The notes: generated from the sequence alone by a model not told the origin. A stretch of DNA of 64,000 nt from Bradymonadales bacterium (GCA_016931535.1 JAFGEP010000044.1:42198-106197); one strand, 5' to 3'; shown: positions 6,976-16,546, counted from the stretch's first letter. Made by a program: numbers and translations.

Positions 6976-9504
6976 TCAGCGCTGCAGGTATACTCGACCA
7001 CTGCTTCCATCCAGGGTCACCAGGTCGCCGTTCTTGATCAGCACCGTCGCCTCCTTGGCATTGACCACGGCGGGAATCCCATACTCCCGGGCGACCACGG
7101 CTGCATGGGAGAGCGGTCCCCCCATGTCGGTCACCACGCCGGAGGCGATCAAGAAAAGCGGAGTCCAACCCACATCGGTAAAGGGGGCCACCAGGATCTC
7201 TCCGGGGTGGACATCGCTGTGGGCCTCGAGCTGGACCACCACCCGGGCCCGTCCAGTGACTCGCCCCGGTGAGGCGGCGAGGCCTTGTAAGAAAGGGGTA
7301 TCGGAGGGTACCCGCTGGCGGGTCTGCTGGATGCCACCATCCACGTCCAGGACAAAGGTATCGGGAAGCTCTCCGGTCTCCCGAAAGGCGACGAGGCCGG
7401 CTCGGCGCGTGGCAACAATGAGCGAGAGGTCGGTGGTCACCAGGCCTCGCTGCAGAAAACGGACGACCTCCTCTTTGGTCAAGAAGAAGACGTCCTCGAC
7501 CCGAGAGACGAGCCTGGCCTCGGACAGACGTCGCCCCACCTCGAGAAAGAGATGCCGATACAGAGCCAGGGTATCGACGACACAGGCTCTGAGCTCCTCC
7601 CGCAGCCGGGCGTTCTGCTGGGTCCAGCGCAAGATCAACCGGAAGATCAACCCCAGACCGGTAGGAAAATGGCGCCGGATCATCTGGGTGGTCTCCTTTC
7701 GCACCGTCTCTCGCTCCTGCTCCAGATCCTCTCTGCTCGGAAGATAAGGCGACTCCAGGTGCCTCTTGATCACCTCGAACAGGAACTCCGGCTCCTCCCG
7801 CCAACGAGGCGTCGAGATCTCCGCCTCTCGAGAGGCTCTCGTACCGTAGCTGCGCAGGAAGGACTGGTACTTCTCCAGCAGCATCCGCCCCTGGGTGGTC
7901 TGCGCCAGCTGGTCCACGATCTGTCCGCTAGGCAGCTGCTTGAAAACCTGCGCCAGCGAGGGGTGCTGGTCCACAAAGCGGGCCATGTCCAGAAGCTGCA
8001 GCCCGGGCTCCGCGCTGGCCAGCCCCCGCAAGCCACTGAACAGATGCTGCTCCTTGCTGGCCGCATCTTCTCCTCCCCACAGACGCAACAGCTCCCTGGT
8101 GACAATGTAGCTGCTCAGAAAGTTGGAGCCGCACGACAGCATGACGATGCCGGTCCGGTCAAAGATCCGATCGATCTCCCGGAGAACCGACAGGAGGCCC
8201 ACGGGGGTCAGGCCGGTGAGATCGGAGGCGAGCAGCTCGTCTCTCTTGCGCCGCAACCGCCCCGCCCAGTTTCGCGCTTGCTGGGGTGTCGCCAGCTGAG
8301 ACCACGCCATCCGCGCCATGGTCAGCGGCAGGCGGGTCAAGAAACCCCGGCGGGATCGGCGCTCAAAACCGATGCGATCCAGCTCCTCCACCCCGCCTCC
8401 ACCACCAACCGCCAGCAGGTTTTTCACCGAAAGAAACGGAACCTGGCTGGCAATGGAGGCGAACTGGGTCAGGTTGAGGTACACCCGGCCGCGAAAGCTC
8501 GCCACCAGCTCGAAATCCGGAGGTACCGTCAGCCCCAGCGCACCGAACGCATGGTCGAATCCGCGTCGCGCGAAGGACCAGATGATCGACCAGGTCATGG
8601 GGGTGGCCACCCCCGGCAGCGCTTCACCCACATTGACATTGCTCCAGACCGCCTTGTGAGCAAAACCCGGCCTGTGACGACCGGCTGTGATCGGGCGGCA
8701 TTGGAGGAAAGCCAAACCACGCTCGTCGAGCGCCCACTCGAGATCCTGCGGAGCGGAGAACTCCCGGTTCACTCGAGCCGCAGCCTGCACCAGAAGCTCG
8801 ATATCCTCCTCGCTCAGGACCCTTTCCCCCTGAGGGCTGGCCGGGATATGCTCCAAGACATGACCGTTGCTCAGATCGACGTAGACGGTCTCCGACGAGT
8901 GGCCAGCTACCACCGCCTCTCCCAGGCCGGCGGTGGCGGATATCACGATGTGGTCGGCGAACCCTCCCACCGGATCGGCAGTGAACATCACACCCGCCAT
9001 TCGAGGTGTAAGCATCTGCTGGACGACCACCGCCACGTGGCTGGGGGAGGTGTCCAGCCTGATCCGTCCGCGATACAGCAGGTGATTGTACTCAAAGGAG
9101 CTGGCCCAGACCTCCTTGACCGCCTGCAGGACCGCCTCGGTGCCGCTCACATTCAACACGCTCTTGAGCTGACCGGCATAGCTGTGCTGCTCGGTGTCTT
9201 CCGCTGTGGCGCTGGAGCGAACGGAAACCGGGCGGCTGTCGAACATCGTCTCTTGCACATCATGGACGGCTCGCTCGATCTCCACCGGGATCTCACAGCT
9301 CAGAACCGCCCGGACCATCTCCTCCGGACGATCCAGCCCAAAGAGGGGACGCCGCAAGGCCTGCCGATAGGCGTCGGTGGTGACGACATAACCCTTGGGG
9401 ACCCGAAATCCCGCCTGCAGGAGGCGATGCAGCCCATGTGCCTTGCCCCCGACGACCTCGATCTCTTCGAACCCCTCTCGGCTATCCAGCGTGACCACCC
9501 ACAT
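6976..9504 (-). CDS. PEP-synthase/rifampin-phosphotransferase-like enzyme
   Basis: The 842-residue protein has an N-terminal PPDK/PEP-synthase ATP-grasp domain (GGKAHGLHRLL, RSSATAEDT, GVMFTADPVGG, QDLEWALD), a long helical middle region, and a C-terminal swivelling phosphohistidine domain with GGPLSHAAVVAREYGIPAV, the catalytic His being about residue 800. It lacks the PEP/pyruvate-binding TIM barrel of true PEP synthase or PPDK. This three-part order and the length match rifampin phosphotransferase (about 865 residues). That family transfers a phosphate from ATP to rifampin through the His domain; whether this protein acts on a drug or another small molecule cannot be told. I chose the ATG at 9504 (GGGGGT upstream) over GTG 9522. 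It diverges from the luxE-like gene. Confidence 0.85.
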   Translation of the reverse strand: MWVVTLDSREGFEEIEVVGGKAHGLHRLLQAGFRVPKGYVVTTDAYRQALRRPLFGLDRPEEMVRAVLSCEIPVEIERAVHDVQETMFDSRPVSVRSSATAEDTEQHSYAGQLKSVLNVSGTEAVLQAVKEVWASSFEYNHLLYRGRIRLDTSPSHVAVVVQQMLTPRMAGVMFTADPVGGFADHIVISATAGLGEAVVAGHSSETVYVDLSNGHVLEHIPASPQGERVLSEEDIELLVQAAARVNREFSAPQDLEWALDERGLAFLQCRPITAGRHRPGFAHKAVWSNVNVGEALPGVATPMTWSIIWSFARRGFDHAFGALGLTVPPDFELVASFRGRVYLNLTQFASIASQVPFLSVKNLLAVGGGGGVEELDRIGFERRSRRGFLTRLPLTMARMAWSQLATPQQARNWAGRLRRKRDELLASDLTGLTPVGLLSVLREIDRIFDRTGIVMLSCGSNFLSSYIVTRELLRLWGGEDAASKEQHLFSGLRGLASAEPGLQLLDMARFVDQHPSLAQVFKQLPSGQIVDQLAQTTQGRMLLEKYQSFLRSYGTRASREAEISTPRWREEPEFLFEVIKRHLESPYLPSREDLEQERETVRKETTQMIRRHFPTGLGLIFRLILRWTQQNARLREELRACVVDTLALYRHLFLEVGRRLSEARLVSRVEDVFFLTKEEVVRFLQRGLVTTDLSLIVATRRAGLVAFRETGELPDTFVLDVDGGIQQTRQRVPSDTPFLQGLAASPGRVTGRARVVVQLEAHSDVHPGEILVAPFTDVGWTPLFLIASGVVTDMGGPLSHAAVVAREYGIPAVVNAKEATVLIKNGDLVTLDGSSGRVYLQR

Positions 9505-9659
9505 CTGTGGACCCCCGGACACTTTTGCATCAGCAACGCGCGGCGAGATACCCGCTGGCCTAACGTCGGTTCAGGCCCTGGTTTCGCCAACCGATCTCGT
9601 TCACCTTCTCACTCCCACCAGCCGCAGTCAATCCGAGGCGATACCAAAGCCCGCCTGAC

Positions 9660-10808
9660 TTGCTCGAACACTCCCTGCTTGAAGAGCTACGCTCCACTTC
9701 GGATCGCCTGTCCTGCTGGCCCGGTTTCTTCTATAGTTCCCTTGTGGAGCGTGAGCTGGACAACCTGCTGGATGAGCTTTGCCAAGAGATCCGCGAGTCG
9801 GGTTCGGCACCTGTCTGGCCCGACGATCGCTTTTTCTCCTGGGCCGACCGGATCTCCAGGCTCCAAGCCCACCTGGATCCCCTTCGCCGCGAGCCGGTAC
9901 CGGCCGACTTGGTTTCTCTGGAACAGCTTCCCTGCGTGACCACCGACGCCTTCCGCTATGCGAGGATCGCGACCTTTCCGGCTTCCAAGGCCGTCGCAGC
10001 CCGATTTTTGACCAGCGGTACCACCGCCCTCCACAGAGGAGCGCATCTTCTCTACCGCACCGACATCTATGACTGTGCCGCCCTGGCTGCATTCAAGCTG
10101 CTGGTTCTGAGTCGCCGGCAGCCTGCCAGGTTGATCTCCCTGGTGCCACCTCACCAGGCTGCCCCGGAGTCCTCCCTATCCTACATGGTGGATCGGTTCG
10201 CACGGATCTGCTTTCCCCGTAGCACCGACTGTGTGATCGATCACGACGGCTTGCGGGTCGATTGGCTGGCTTCAGCGTTGACGAAGGCCGAGAAAGAGGG
10301 GGTGCCGGCTCTCGTATTCTCGACTACCCTGGCGGCTCAGGCCATGGTCGACACCGGCATGACCGCCCAGCTTCCGCCGGGTAGCCTGTTAATGACCACC
10401 GGAGGTGCCAAGGGTCATCGGGGATCAGTGAATCCGGATGAGGTCGATCGAATCCTCCAGGAGCGTCTGGGCGGACCACAGACGGGAAGCGAGTACGGCA
10501 TGACCGAGCTCTTGAGCCAGGCCTATCGCTTCGGGGGGGAACCGTATCAGCTCCCTCCCTGGTGCCGAGTCCTGGCTTTCGATCCGACCTCCGGCCGCCC
10601 TTCGCCCCATGGAAAACCTGGCCTGCTGCGCTTCATCGACCTGGCCAACATCCAGTCGGCGATCGCAATCCAGACCGCCGACCTCGGCAACACAGCCAGC
10701 GATCAATCCTTCTTCCTGGTCGGAAGAATGGCTGGCGCCCAGGCCAGAGGGTGTAGCCTCACCTACGAGGAGCTGGTGAAACAGACCGATGACTCTCGAG
10801 CCCCCTGA
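9660..10808 (+). CDS. LuxE-family acyl-protein synthetase
   Basis: LuxE activates a fatty acid with ATP to acyl-AMP, transfers the acyl group to its own C-terminal Cys and passes it to LuxC for reduction. This 382-residue protein (LuxE is typically about 370-380) shows the adenylation motifs FLTSGTTA and EYGMTELLSQAY, then GLLRFIDLANIQSA. It ends with GRMAGAQARGCSL, in which Cys365 corresponds to the acyl-accepting Cys364 of Vibrio LuxE. The start is a TTG without a clear Shine-Dalgarno sequence, so the exact N-terminus is uncertain. It overlaps the following luxC-like gene by 20 bp, which suggests translational coupling. No luxAB luciferase is visible. Confidence 0.88.
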   Translation: MLEHSLLEELRSTSDRLSCWPGFFYSSLVERELDNLLDELCQEIRESGSAPVWPDDRFFSWADRISRLQAHLDPLRREPVPADLVSLEQLPCVTTDAFRYARIATFPASKAVAARFLTSGTTALHRGAHLLYRTDIYDCAALAAFKLLVLSRRQPARLISLVPPHQAAPESSLSYMVDRFARICFPRSTDCVIDHDGLRVDWLASALTKAEKEGVPALVFSTTLAAQAMVDTGMTAQLPPGSLLMTTGGAKGHRGSVNPDEVDRILQERLGGPQTGSEYGMTELLSQAYRFGGEPYQLPPWCRVLAFDPTSGRPSPHGKPGLLRFIDLANIQSAIAIQTADLGNTASDQSFFLVGRMAGAQARGCSLTYEELVKQTDDSRAP

Positions 10809-11946
10809 GAACAACCCGCCGATCAAGAGCGGGGACCGCGCGCTCGTCCGGACCCTTCTGGAGGCGCTCTCCGCTCTCAGGCGCCGTATCGAGAGCGACG
10901 ACCCGCTCGTCCTGGATCTTGCCTGCGAGAGCTTCCTGCATCCGGTTTCCCTCCGGCTCTCCCTGTGTGACTGGCTGGAAACCATCAAAAAGGAGCAACT
11001 GTACTCCCTGCTGGCCACGGCTCGTGCTCCCCGCCGTCCCCTTCCCGTGCTGACCCTGGCACCTGGAAACCTGCCCATCCTGGCATCCGAGTGCCTGATT
11101 CTGGGTCTGCTGGCCGGCGTCAGGCACACCCTGGCCCTCTCCACCCGCGCCACGGGACTGGCCAAGGCGCTGGAAAAAGAGCTCGTTGCCCGTATCCCTT
11201 CCCTCTCCGACCGCCTCGAGCTCGTCGTGTGGCGACACCTCACCAACGACCAACGACATCGCATCTTGAGCAGATCCGCCAGGGTGGTGGTGTACGGAAC
11301 GGCGGACACCGTCGACTGGATCGCCCGACAGGCACCACCCCACGCCGTCCTGGTTCCACACGGTCCCGGCCTGGCCGTCGCCTACCTGGATCCCGCCCTG
11401 CTGACACCGGACGAGCTTTCCGTGGCGCTCGCCGGCTTGGCCCGAGATGTGGCCCTGTATGATCAGCGCGGTTGCCGTTCACCACACATCTTGTTCTTAC
11501 AGGGATCGGACCAGCAGCTGGACCAGGTTCGCGACCTCCTGGTCTCGGTTCATCTCCCGGCGATCCAGTCGGCCTTGCCGCGTGGACCCTCCTACGTGGA
11601 GGAGACCTCGGCCATGTTTTTGGATCGCCTGACCTCCCGTTCGCTCGGAGAGGTCTATTGCGGTGATCGATTCTGCCTGACTGTCGAACGGTCCGCTCGG
11701 ATCGCACGCCCTTCCCCTCTTGGCCGAACCTTGCGGCTCATCGGGTTCCGGCATCCTTCCGAGCTGGCCGGTCTCCTCCAATCGACGACGATACCTGTCA
11801 CGCTGATAGGTACCTTTCCCGAGGCTTTCTCTCCTCTCGACCCAGGTGGGCCCCAACCGGAAATCTCACTACTGGGCCAGCTGGGCATGCCTGTTTTCAA
11901 CCGTCTCCACGACGGCCGCCATCGTCTGGACGAGTATCGAGGTTAG
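10789..11946 (+). CDS. LuxC-family acyl-CoA/acyl-protein reductase
   Basis: LuxC-type reductases take an acyl group on an active-site Cys and reduce it with NADPH to a long-chain aldehyde. The 385 residues include LAPGNLPILA, VLVPHGPGLAVAYLD and YDQRGCRSPH, whose Cys229 fits the catalytic Cys of the family (Cys286 in Vibrio). It is about 90 residues shorter than Vibrio LuxC, mainly at the N-terminus. The ATG lies inside the end of the luxE-like gene. Together the two genes encode a complete ATP- and NADPH-dependent fatty acid to aldehyde route (inference from the family). Confidence 0.85.
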   Translation: MTLEPPENNPPIKSGDRALVRTLLEALSALRRRIESDDPLVLDLACESFLHPVSLRLSLCDWLETIKKEQLYSLLATARAPRRPLPVLTLAPGNLPILASECLILGLLAGVRHTLALSTRATGLAKALEKELVARIPSLSDRLELVVWRHLTNDQRHRILSRSARVVVYGTADTVDWIARQAPPHAVLVPHGPGLAVAYLDPALLTPDELSVALAGLARDVALYDQRGCRSPHILFLQGSDQQLDQVRDLLVSVHLPAIQSALPRGPSYVEETSAMFLDRLTSRSLGEVYCGDRFCLTVERSARIARPSPLGRTLRLIGFRHPSELAGLLQSTTIPVTLIGTFPEAFSPLDPGGPQPEISLLGQLGMPVFNRLHDGRHRLDEYRG

Positions 11947-11999
11947 GACCCGAGTTCACTTCTGCGCTATCATATCGGGGCCAAGCCAGGAGAGTTTCC

Positions 12000-13457
12000 A
12001 TGAAACCAACTAGAATCTCGGTGCTCCTACCCGTCCTGGTCCTGATCGGACTGCCCACCAATGCGTTCAGCCGAGGGGCATACGAGCTGGAGTCCCAGTA
12101 CAGCTTTCCAAGCCCGGATACCCTTTCGGTGGTCGCTCCCGTTGCGGACAGCACCGGTGCGTACTGGGTCCTCGCCAACAACATCGAGACCTTCGAATGC
12201 CTGTTCATCGGTCCCTTCGACCGAGACGATCCCCCAACAGCTACCTGGCGTCTCCCCGACAATGAGCAAGGTGCGGTACCCACTCAGTGTATCTCGGCAG
12301 AAGCCGGACCTGAGGGCGGATTCTTCGTCCGTGGCTTCATCGTGCCCGATCCGCTCTCGACCGATCCACTCTTCGGCTTTATCGCCGCCCTGGACAGCGA
12401 ACTTCACCTCGACTGGCTGGTGTACGACGCCCAAAACCTGGTCTCCGGTATCTACGGAGAGCCGCTACCTCGCATCGCCTGGAGCCCGCTCAGGACAAGG
12501 GTGCTGACCTTCTTTGTCGGCCTGCTCGACCTCGGCATCGACCAGGTCAACCAGCTTCACGGAATGAGCATCGCCGACGGAAGTGGCATCGTTCGCCGCA
12601 CCATCACGTCATGGGGCGACGTCTCGTCAGGAACGCTGCAAGGATTGCTGGTCATGCCAGAGGGTGGAGCCTTCCTGGTCATTGCCCACGCCAACGGAAC
12701 CCAGTTCTTGGTCTACGATGGCGTGGAGCAGATCTCCGTTTTTCCGGGCGGTGACACCGACTGGATGCAGCAGTCCGTCGATCATGCGCAGTTCGCCTCG
12801 AACGGGAACCTGTTTATCGTGCACCATGACAGGTTGGATACCGGCAACTTTGGCGCGGCCCTCACCTGTCTCTCTCCGGAGGGAGAGGTCCAATATTACA
12901 GCCGGAACCTGGCCCGCACGTTGGAGATCGAAGATCCGGAGAGCAACCAGCCGGTCGAGCTGACCTTCTATCGGCCCTCGCTCAGCTTCGTAACCGACAG
13001 CACGGTCACCCTGCTGCGCTCCGCACAGGTGGAGTACGTGCTGCACATCTTTGATCACTTCAACGGCACCGAGCTGGCCATCCAACCCCTGAACAGCATC
13101 GACGAGCATCAACCCACCCACCTCGCAGACGCCCACAGCCCGGATCGGTTAATCCTGATGAGCTATTCGGTAGACGGGATGTCGGTCACGAGATACCTGG
13201 GCATCATCAAGTTCAACCCCGATCTGCAGACCCCGGGTCCGTACGTCGATGGCGAGGAACCCGTGGAACCGGACGCTCCGGGGAGAGATAGCGGAAGCTC
13301 GGACCTTCCCCTTTCGGAGGGCGGTATGTCGGATGAGCACGGTTTGGCAGATAACGGGTGTGGCTGCCAGGTTGCCGATCGGCAAGCTTCCTTTTGGATC
13401 ACCTTTTTGATCCTGTTGAGCGCCGTGGCGTTCTGCAGGCGTCCGCTGATCTCATAG
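12000..13457 (+). CDS. Secreted protein with MYXO-CTERM-like C-terminal anchor
   Basis: A 485-residue protein with a clear signal peptide (hydrophobic residues about 7-20, cleavage likely near NAFSRG). The body has no family I recognise; it looks beta-rich, with repeated short strands. The C-terminus has an acidic/Ser-rich spacer, then NGCGCQ, a hydrophobic segment (FWITFLILLSAVAF) and CRRP at the end. This order, a Cys motif followed by a membrane segment and basic residues, is that of the MYXO-CTERM sorting tail seen in Myxococcota surface proteins. An AGGAG sequence lies 8 bases before the ATG. The 3' end overlaps the convergent RNase J gene by 6 bp. Confidence 0.8.
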   Translation: MKPTRISVLLPVLVLIGLPTNAFSRGAYELESQYSFPSPDTLSVVAPVADSTGAYWVLANNIETFECLFIGPFDRDDPPTATWRLPDNEQGAVPTQCISAEAGPEGGFFVRGFIVPDPLSTDPLFGFIAALDSELHLDWLVYDAQNLVSGIYGEPLPRIAWSPLRTRVLTFFVGLLDLGIDQVNQLHGMSIADGSGIVRRTITSWGDVSSGTLQGLLVMPEGGAFLVIAHANGTQFLVYDGVEQISVFPGGDTDWMQQSVDHAQFASNGNLFIVHHDRLDTGNFGAALTCLSPEGEVQYYSRNLARTLEIEDPESNQPVELTFYRPSLSFVTDSTVTLLRSAQVEYVLHIFDHFNGTELAIQPLNSIDEHQPTHLADAHSPDRLILMSYSVDGMSVTRYLGIIKFNPDLQTPGPYVDGEEPVEPDAPGRDSGSSDLPLSEGGMSDEHGLADNGCGCQVADRQASFWITFLILLSAVAFCRRPLIS

Positions 13458-15152
13458 CTCGTAGACGACGGGCACCACGACCGGCTTGTTTTCGATCCGC
13501 CGGTGGAACACCTTGCGGACCGCGATCCGCAGGGCCTCTCCTACCTCGGCGGTTTCACGCCGACTCGCCACATTGAGAGCCTGGATAGCTCGCAGCGCCT
13601 CCTGCACGGCCTCCTCGATCAGATCCTGTCCAGGATCCGCGCCCACCACGCCCTGGGTAAGCAGTCGGGGTCCAAAAACCACCTCCCCGCTGGAGGCATC
13701 CAGCACCAGCCAAGCCACCACGATACCGCCGCGGGCTAGTTTCTTTCGGTCTCTCAGGGCAACGCCGGATGCCTCGTCCAACCCCTTGCCATCCACGATG
13801 ACCCTGCCGGCGGTCACCGTCCCTGTTCGCCGGGCTTCGTCCTCCCACAGGGAAAGAACATCCCCATTTTCCAGGATAAACGCCTCCTCCACGCCCAGCT
13901 CTTCCGCCAGCTCGGCATGCCGAGCGAGATGTCGGTACTCTCCATGAACAGGCACGAAGAACAGCGGCTTGACCAGGCTGATCAGCAGCTGCTGATCCGA
14001 TTGACAGGCATGGCCCGATGCGTGGACCCCGTACTGGGGATGCCTGAATACCCTGGCCCCTCTCCTGTACAGGTGATCGCAAATCCGGTCGACCGCGACC
14101 TGGTTGCCGGGTATTACCCGGCTGCTGAATACCACGTAGTCCCCCGGCAGAATGCTGAACCAGGGGTGATCGTCCATGGCGATCTGCGTGAGGGCACTGC
14201 GTGGTTCACCCTGGCTGCCGGTGGTCAACACCAGCAGCTGATCGTGGCGGTAAGCCTCCAGATCCTCCTGCTGGATTACCAGCAAGTCATCGGGAAGGTT
14301 CAAAAGCCCCAACAACTGTCCGATCTCCATGATCTGGTGCAGACTTCTCCCCAGGACCAGGACACGCCTTCCATTCTGGTGGGCGATATGGAGCAGGGTT
14401 TGCACCCGATAGAGGTTGGAAGCGAACAGGGTCACGATGACCCTTCCCTTGGCCGACTTGACCAGATCAGCCAGGTTTTTCGCCACCGTCCTTTCACTCT
14501 CGCCATGCCCTGGCTCGAACACATTGGTACTGTCGCTCAACAGGCAGAGGACCCCCTGATCGCCCAGGGCCGCAAAACGAGACAGGTCGATCGGCTCCTC
14601 GTCCCGAGGCATCCATTCCACCTTGAAATCGCTGGCATGGACAATCGTTCCGGCCGCCGTCCTGACCGCCAGGTTGCAGCTCTGGGGGATGCTGTGATTG
14701 ACGTGGATGAACTCTACCGAGAACGGCCCGATGGACAGCTCGTCCCCGGCGGTGACCTCGTTCAGCTTGGCGTGCTCATACAGACCGTGCTCCCTCAGCT
14801 TGCGCTTGATCAGCTCCAGAGCGAACGGCGCCGCATAGATGGGCGGGTTGATCTCTCGTAACAGGTAGGGAACGGCACCGATGTGGTCCTCGTGTCCATG
14901 GGTCAGGACCAACCCCACCACCTTGTCTCGGTTCTCGACCAGGTAGTTGAAGGAAGGGATGATGAGGTCGATGCCGTACGCCTTTTCCTTCGGGAAATTG
15001 ACCCCACAGTCCACGATCAGGATCTTCCCCGACGCTTCGTACACAGTGCAGTTCATCCCGATCTCACCGGTTCCTCCCAGAGGGATGATCCGGACCGGTT
15101 CCTCTGTTCCGGACAGTTCACCCGTTCGGTTGCGCTGGTTCTGTTGGCTCAT
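13452..15152 (-). CDS. rnj: Ribonuclease J
   Basis: A 566-residue metallo-beta-lactamase/beta-CASP ribonuclease that degrades and matures RNA, with 5'-3' exo- and endonucleolytic activity in characterised homologues. The zinc-binding motif HGHEDH is at residues 85-90. Further motifs are IPLGGTGEIGMNC near the N-terminus, DSTNVFEPG, TTGSQGEPRSAL and VPVHGEYRHLARHAELA. The ATG at 15152 is preceded by AAAGGA at good spacing; the open frame extends further upstream but has no family similarity there. It sits 38 bp after ttcA on the same strand, probably in one operon. Confidence 0.95.
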   Translation of the reverse strand: MSQQNQRNRTGELSGTEEPVRIIPLGGTGEIGMNCTVYEASGKILIVDCGVNFPKEKAYGIDLIIPSFNYLVENRDKVVGLVLTHGHEDHIGAVPYLLREINPPIYAAPFALELIKRKLREHGLYEHAKLNEVTAGDELSIGPFSVEFIHVNHSIPQSCNLAVRTAAGTIVHASDFKVEWMPRDEEPIDLSRFAALGDQGVLCLLSDSTNVFEPGHGESERTVAKNLADLVKSAKGRVIVTLFASNLYRVQTLLHIAHQNGRRVLVLGRSLHQIMEIGQLLGLLNLPDDLLVIQQEDLEAYRHDQLLVLTTGSQGEPRSALTQIAMDDHPWFSILPGDYVVFSSRVIPGNQVAVDRICDHLYRRGARVFRHPQYGVHASGHACQSDQQLLISLVKPLFFVPVHGEYRHLARHAELAEELGVEEAFILENGDVLSLWEDEARRTGTVTAGRVIVDGKGLDEASGVALRDRKKLARGGIVVAWLVLDASSGEVVFGPRLLTQGVVGADPGQDLIEEAVQEALRAIQALNVASRRETAEVGEALRIAVRKVFHRRIENKPVVVPVVYEL

Positions 15153-15190
15153 GATATCCTTTGCCTGTCGTCCATGACGGTCACGAACCG

Positions 15191-15970
15191 TCATCTGTTC
15201 ATCCAACGCATCGCCTCGGCCAATCTCGGATCGAGAAGATGAGTGGACTTGATGTGCTTCAAGCTGGCAAAGATGCTCTCCTTGCACCGAGGGAAACGTT
15301 CCTGGAGCTCGACCAGGAGCGCTCTCACGGCCTGGCGCTTTGGATCGACCACTCCGCAGGTCCCCCCCTTGACCGCCTGGTAGCCGCACAGCTCGACATA
15401 CTCTTCTATCAACACTTCGGGACAGTAGACCAGGGGTCGAATGACGACGTGTTGCCCATCGTCGCTCAGCAGCCGAGGTGCCATGGTCTTGATCTGACCG
15501 GTGAACAGGATGTTCAACAGGTAGGTGTGAATCAGATCCTCTCGATGGTGGCCCAGGGCAATCTTGGTACAACCCAGCCGTCTTGATTCGGTGTACAGGA
15601 TGCCCCTCCTGAGCCTGGAGCAGAGGCTGCAGGGAGTGGTACCCAAAGCCAGCTTCTCTTTCAGGATGGAGGCGATATCCCGCTCGACCGAATGGAACGG
15701 AAGCCCCAGCGCTTCGATGGGGTCCGCGACCTGCTCGAGAGGATAGTCGTCCAGGTTGTGCCTGAGGTGGAAGGGGATGATCTCGAAGTCAACCGGGGCG
15801 ATTCTCCTCATCCTCTTGAGCAGGCGCAGCATGGCGTAGGAGTCTTTTCCGCCCGAGACCGCCGCCAGGATCCGGTCTTGGTGTTCGATCATGCCGAAAT
15901 CCAGCACCGCTCGAGCGGCCAGTCTTCCCAGTTTCTCTTCGACCTTGCCCAACTTGTCCTTGCTCGCCAC
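15191..15970 (-). CDS. ttcA: tRNA 2-thiocytidine biosynthesis protein TtcA
   Basis: TtcA-type enzymes thiolate C32 of certain tRNAs using ATP and an iron-sulfur cluster. This 259-residue protein has the PP-loop SGGKDS at residues 39-44 and the Cys pair CSLC at 114-117, with a further Cys in GGTCGVVDPKRQ. The GTG start at 15970 has AAGGAG 7 bases upstream. It precedes rnj closely and is divergent from the DUF309 gene. A related TtcA/TtuA-family thiolase acting on another base is possible. Confidence 0.88.
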   Translation of the reverse strand: MASKDKLGKVEEKLGRLAARAVLDFGMIEHQDRILAAVSGGKDSYAMLRLLKRMRRIAPVDFEIIPFHLRHNLDDYPLEQVADPIEALGLPFHSVERDIASILKEKLALGTTPCSLCSRLRRGILYTESRRLGCTKIALGHHREDLIHTYLLNILFTGQIKTMAPRLLSDDGQHVVIRPLVYCPEVLIEEYVELCGYQAVKGGTCGVVDPKRQAVRALLVELQERFPRCKESIFASLKHIKSTHLLDPRLAEAMRWMNR

Positions 15971-16150
15971 GGAAGAGCTCCTTGTGGGGAGCCAGATACG
16001 CCTGGTGCGCTCCCCACAGATATTTTCTTCGATTGGAGGGAAAGCCCATGATAGTTTTCCTCAACTGGAACTTGCCCCCATCCGGGTTCCTATTGTAGAG
16101 AACTCCCTTGAACTTGCGTACTGGCAAGCCCACTGCTCGAGGTGAAACCG

Positions 16151-16546
16151 ATGCCAAGCCCGAGTCGAAACGAATTGTTACCCGGTTTGAAGCGTTTCAA
16201 CCGCTGGCAGTTCACAGAGGCACACAGCGCCTGGCGCGAGCTTGCTGAGCAGACGGAAGGGTCGGACCGGGAGTTTCTGCTGGCTCTGTCCAGCATCGCC
16301 GCAGGGTTCGCCAAGATCTGGCACAAGGGGGGAGAACCCCACGCCATGGTCTCTCTTCTCACCCAAGGGATCAACGACCTGCAGGGTTTCCTTCCACGGT
16401 GGATGGACGTCGAGCTGGAGCCCTTCAATAACTCGTTGCTCAGATGCTTGGAAGAGTCCAAGAGGTGGCGGCGCGGCGATACCGAGATCTTCAACCGAGA
16501 TCTGATCCCTCGCCTGGAGTTCTCTCCTCGCTCGGATCTCTCTTGA
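16151..16546 (+). CDS. DUF309 family protein
   Basis: A small helical protein of 131 residues resembling DUF309, a family of unknown biochemical function. The conserved core is visible as FNRWQFTEAHSAWRELAE, then FLLALSSIAAGFAKIWHKGG and LLTQGINDLQGF. The ATG at 16151 is preceded by GAGGTG at about 7 bases; an in-frame GTG at 16142 is an alternative. It is convergent with the SDR gene, 21 bp away. Confidence 0.75.
   Translation: MPSPSRNELLPGLKRFNRWQFTEAHSAWRELAEQTEGSDREFLLALSSIAAGFAKIWHKGGEPHAMVSLLTQGINDLQGFLPRWMDVELEPFNNSLLRCLEESKRWRRGDTEIFNRDLIPRLEFSPRSDLS

Noticed and set aside
7552..9939. A 795-codon plus-strand open frame opposite the RPH-like gene
   Set aside because: It is antisense to a clearly conserved enzyme, has low-complexity Gln/Arg/His composition typical of GC-rich shadow frames and shows no family motif.
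10766..10786. A further parS-like half site (GTGAAACA)
   Set aside because: Only the right half matches; the CACGTG core and left half are absent.
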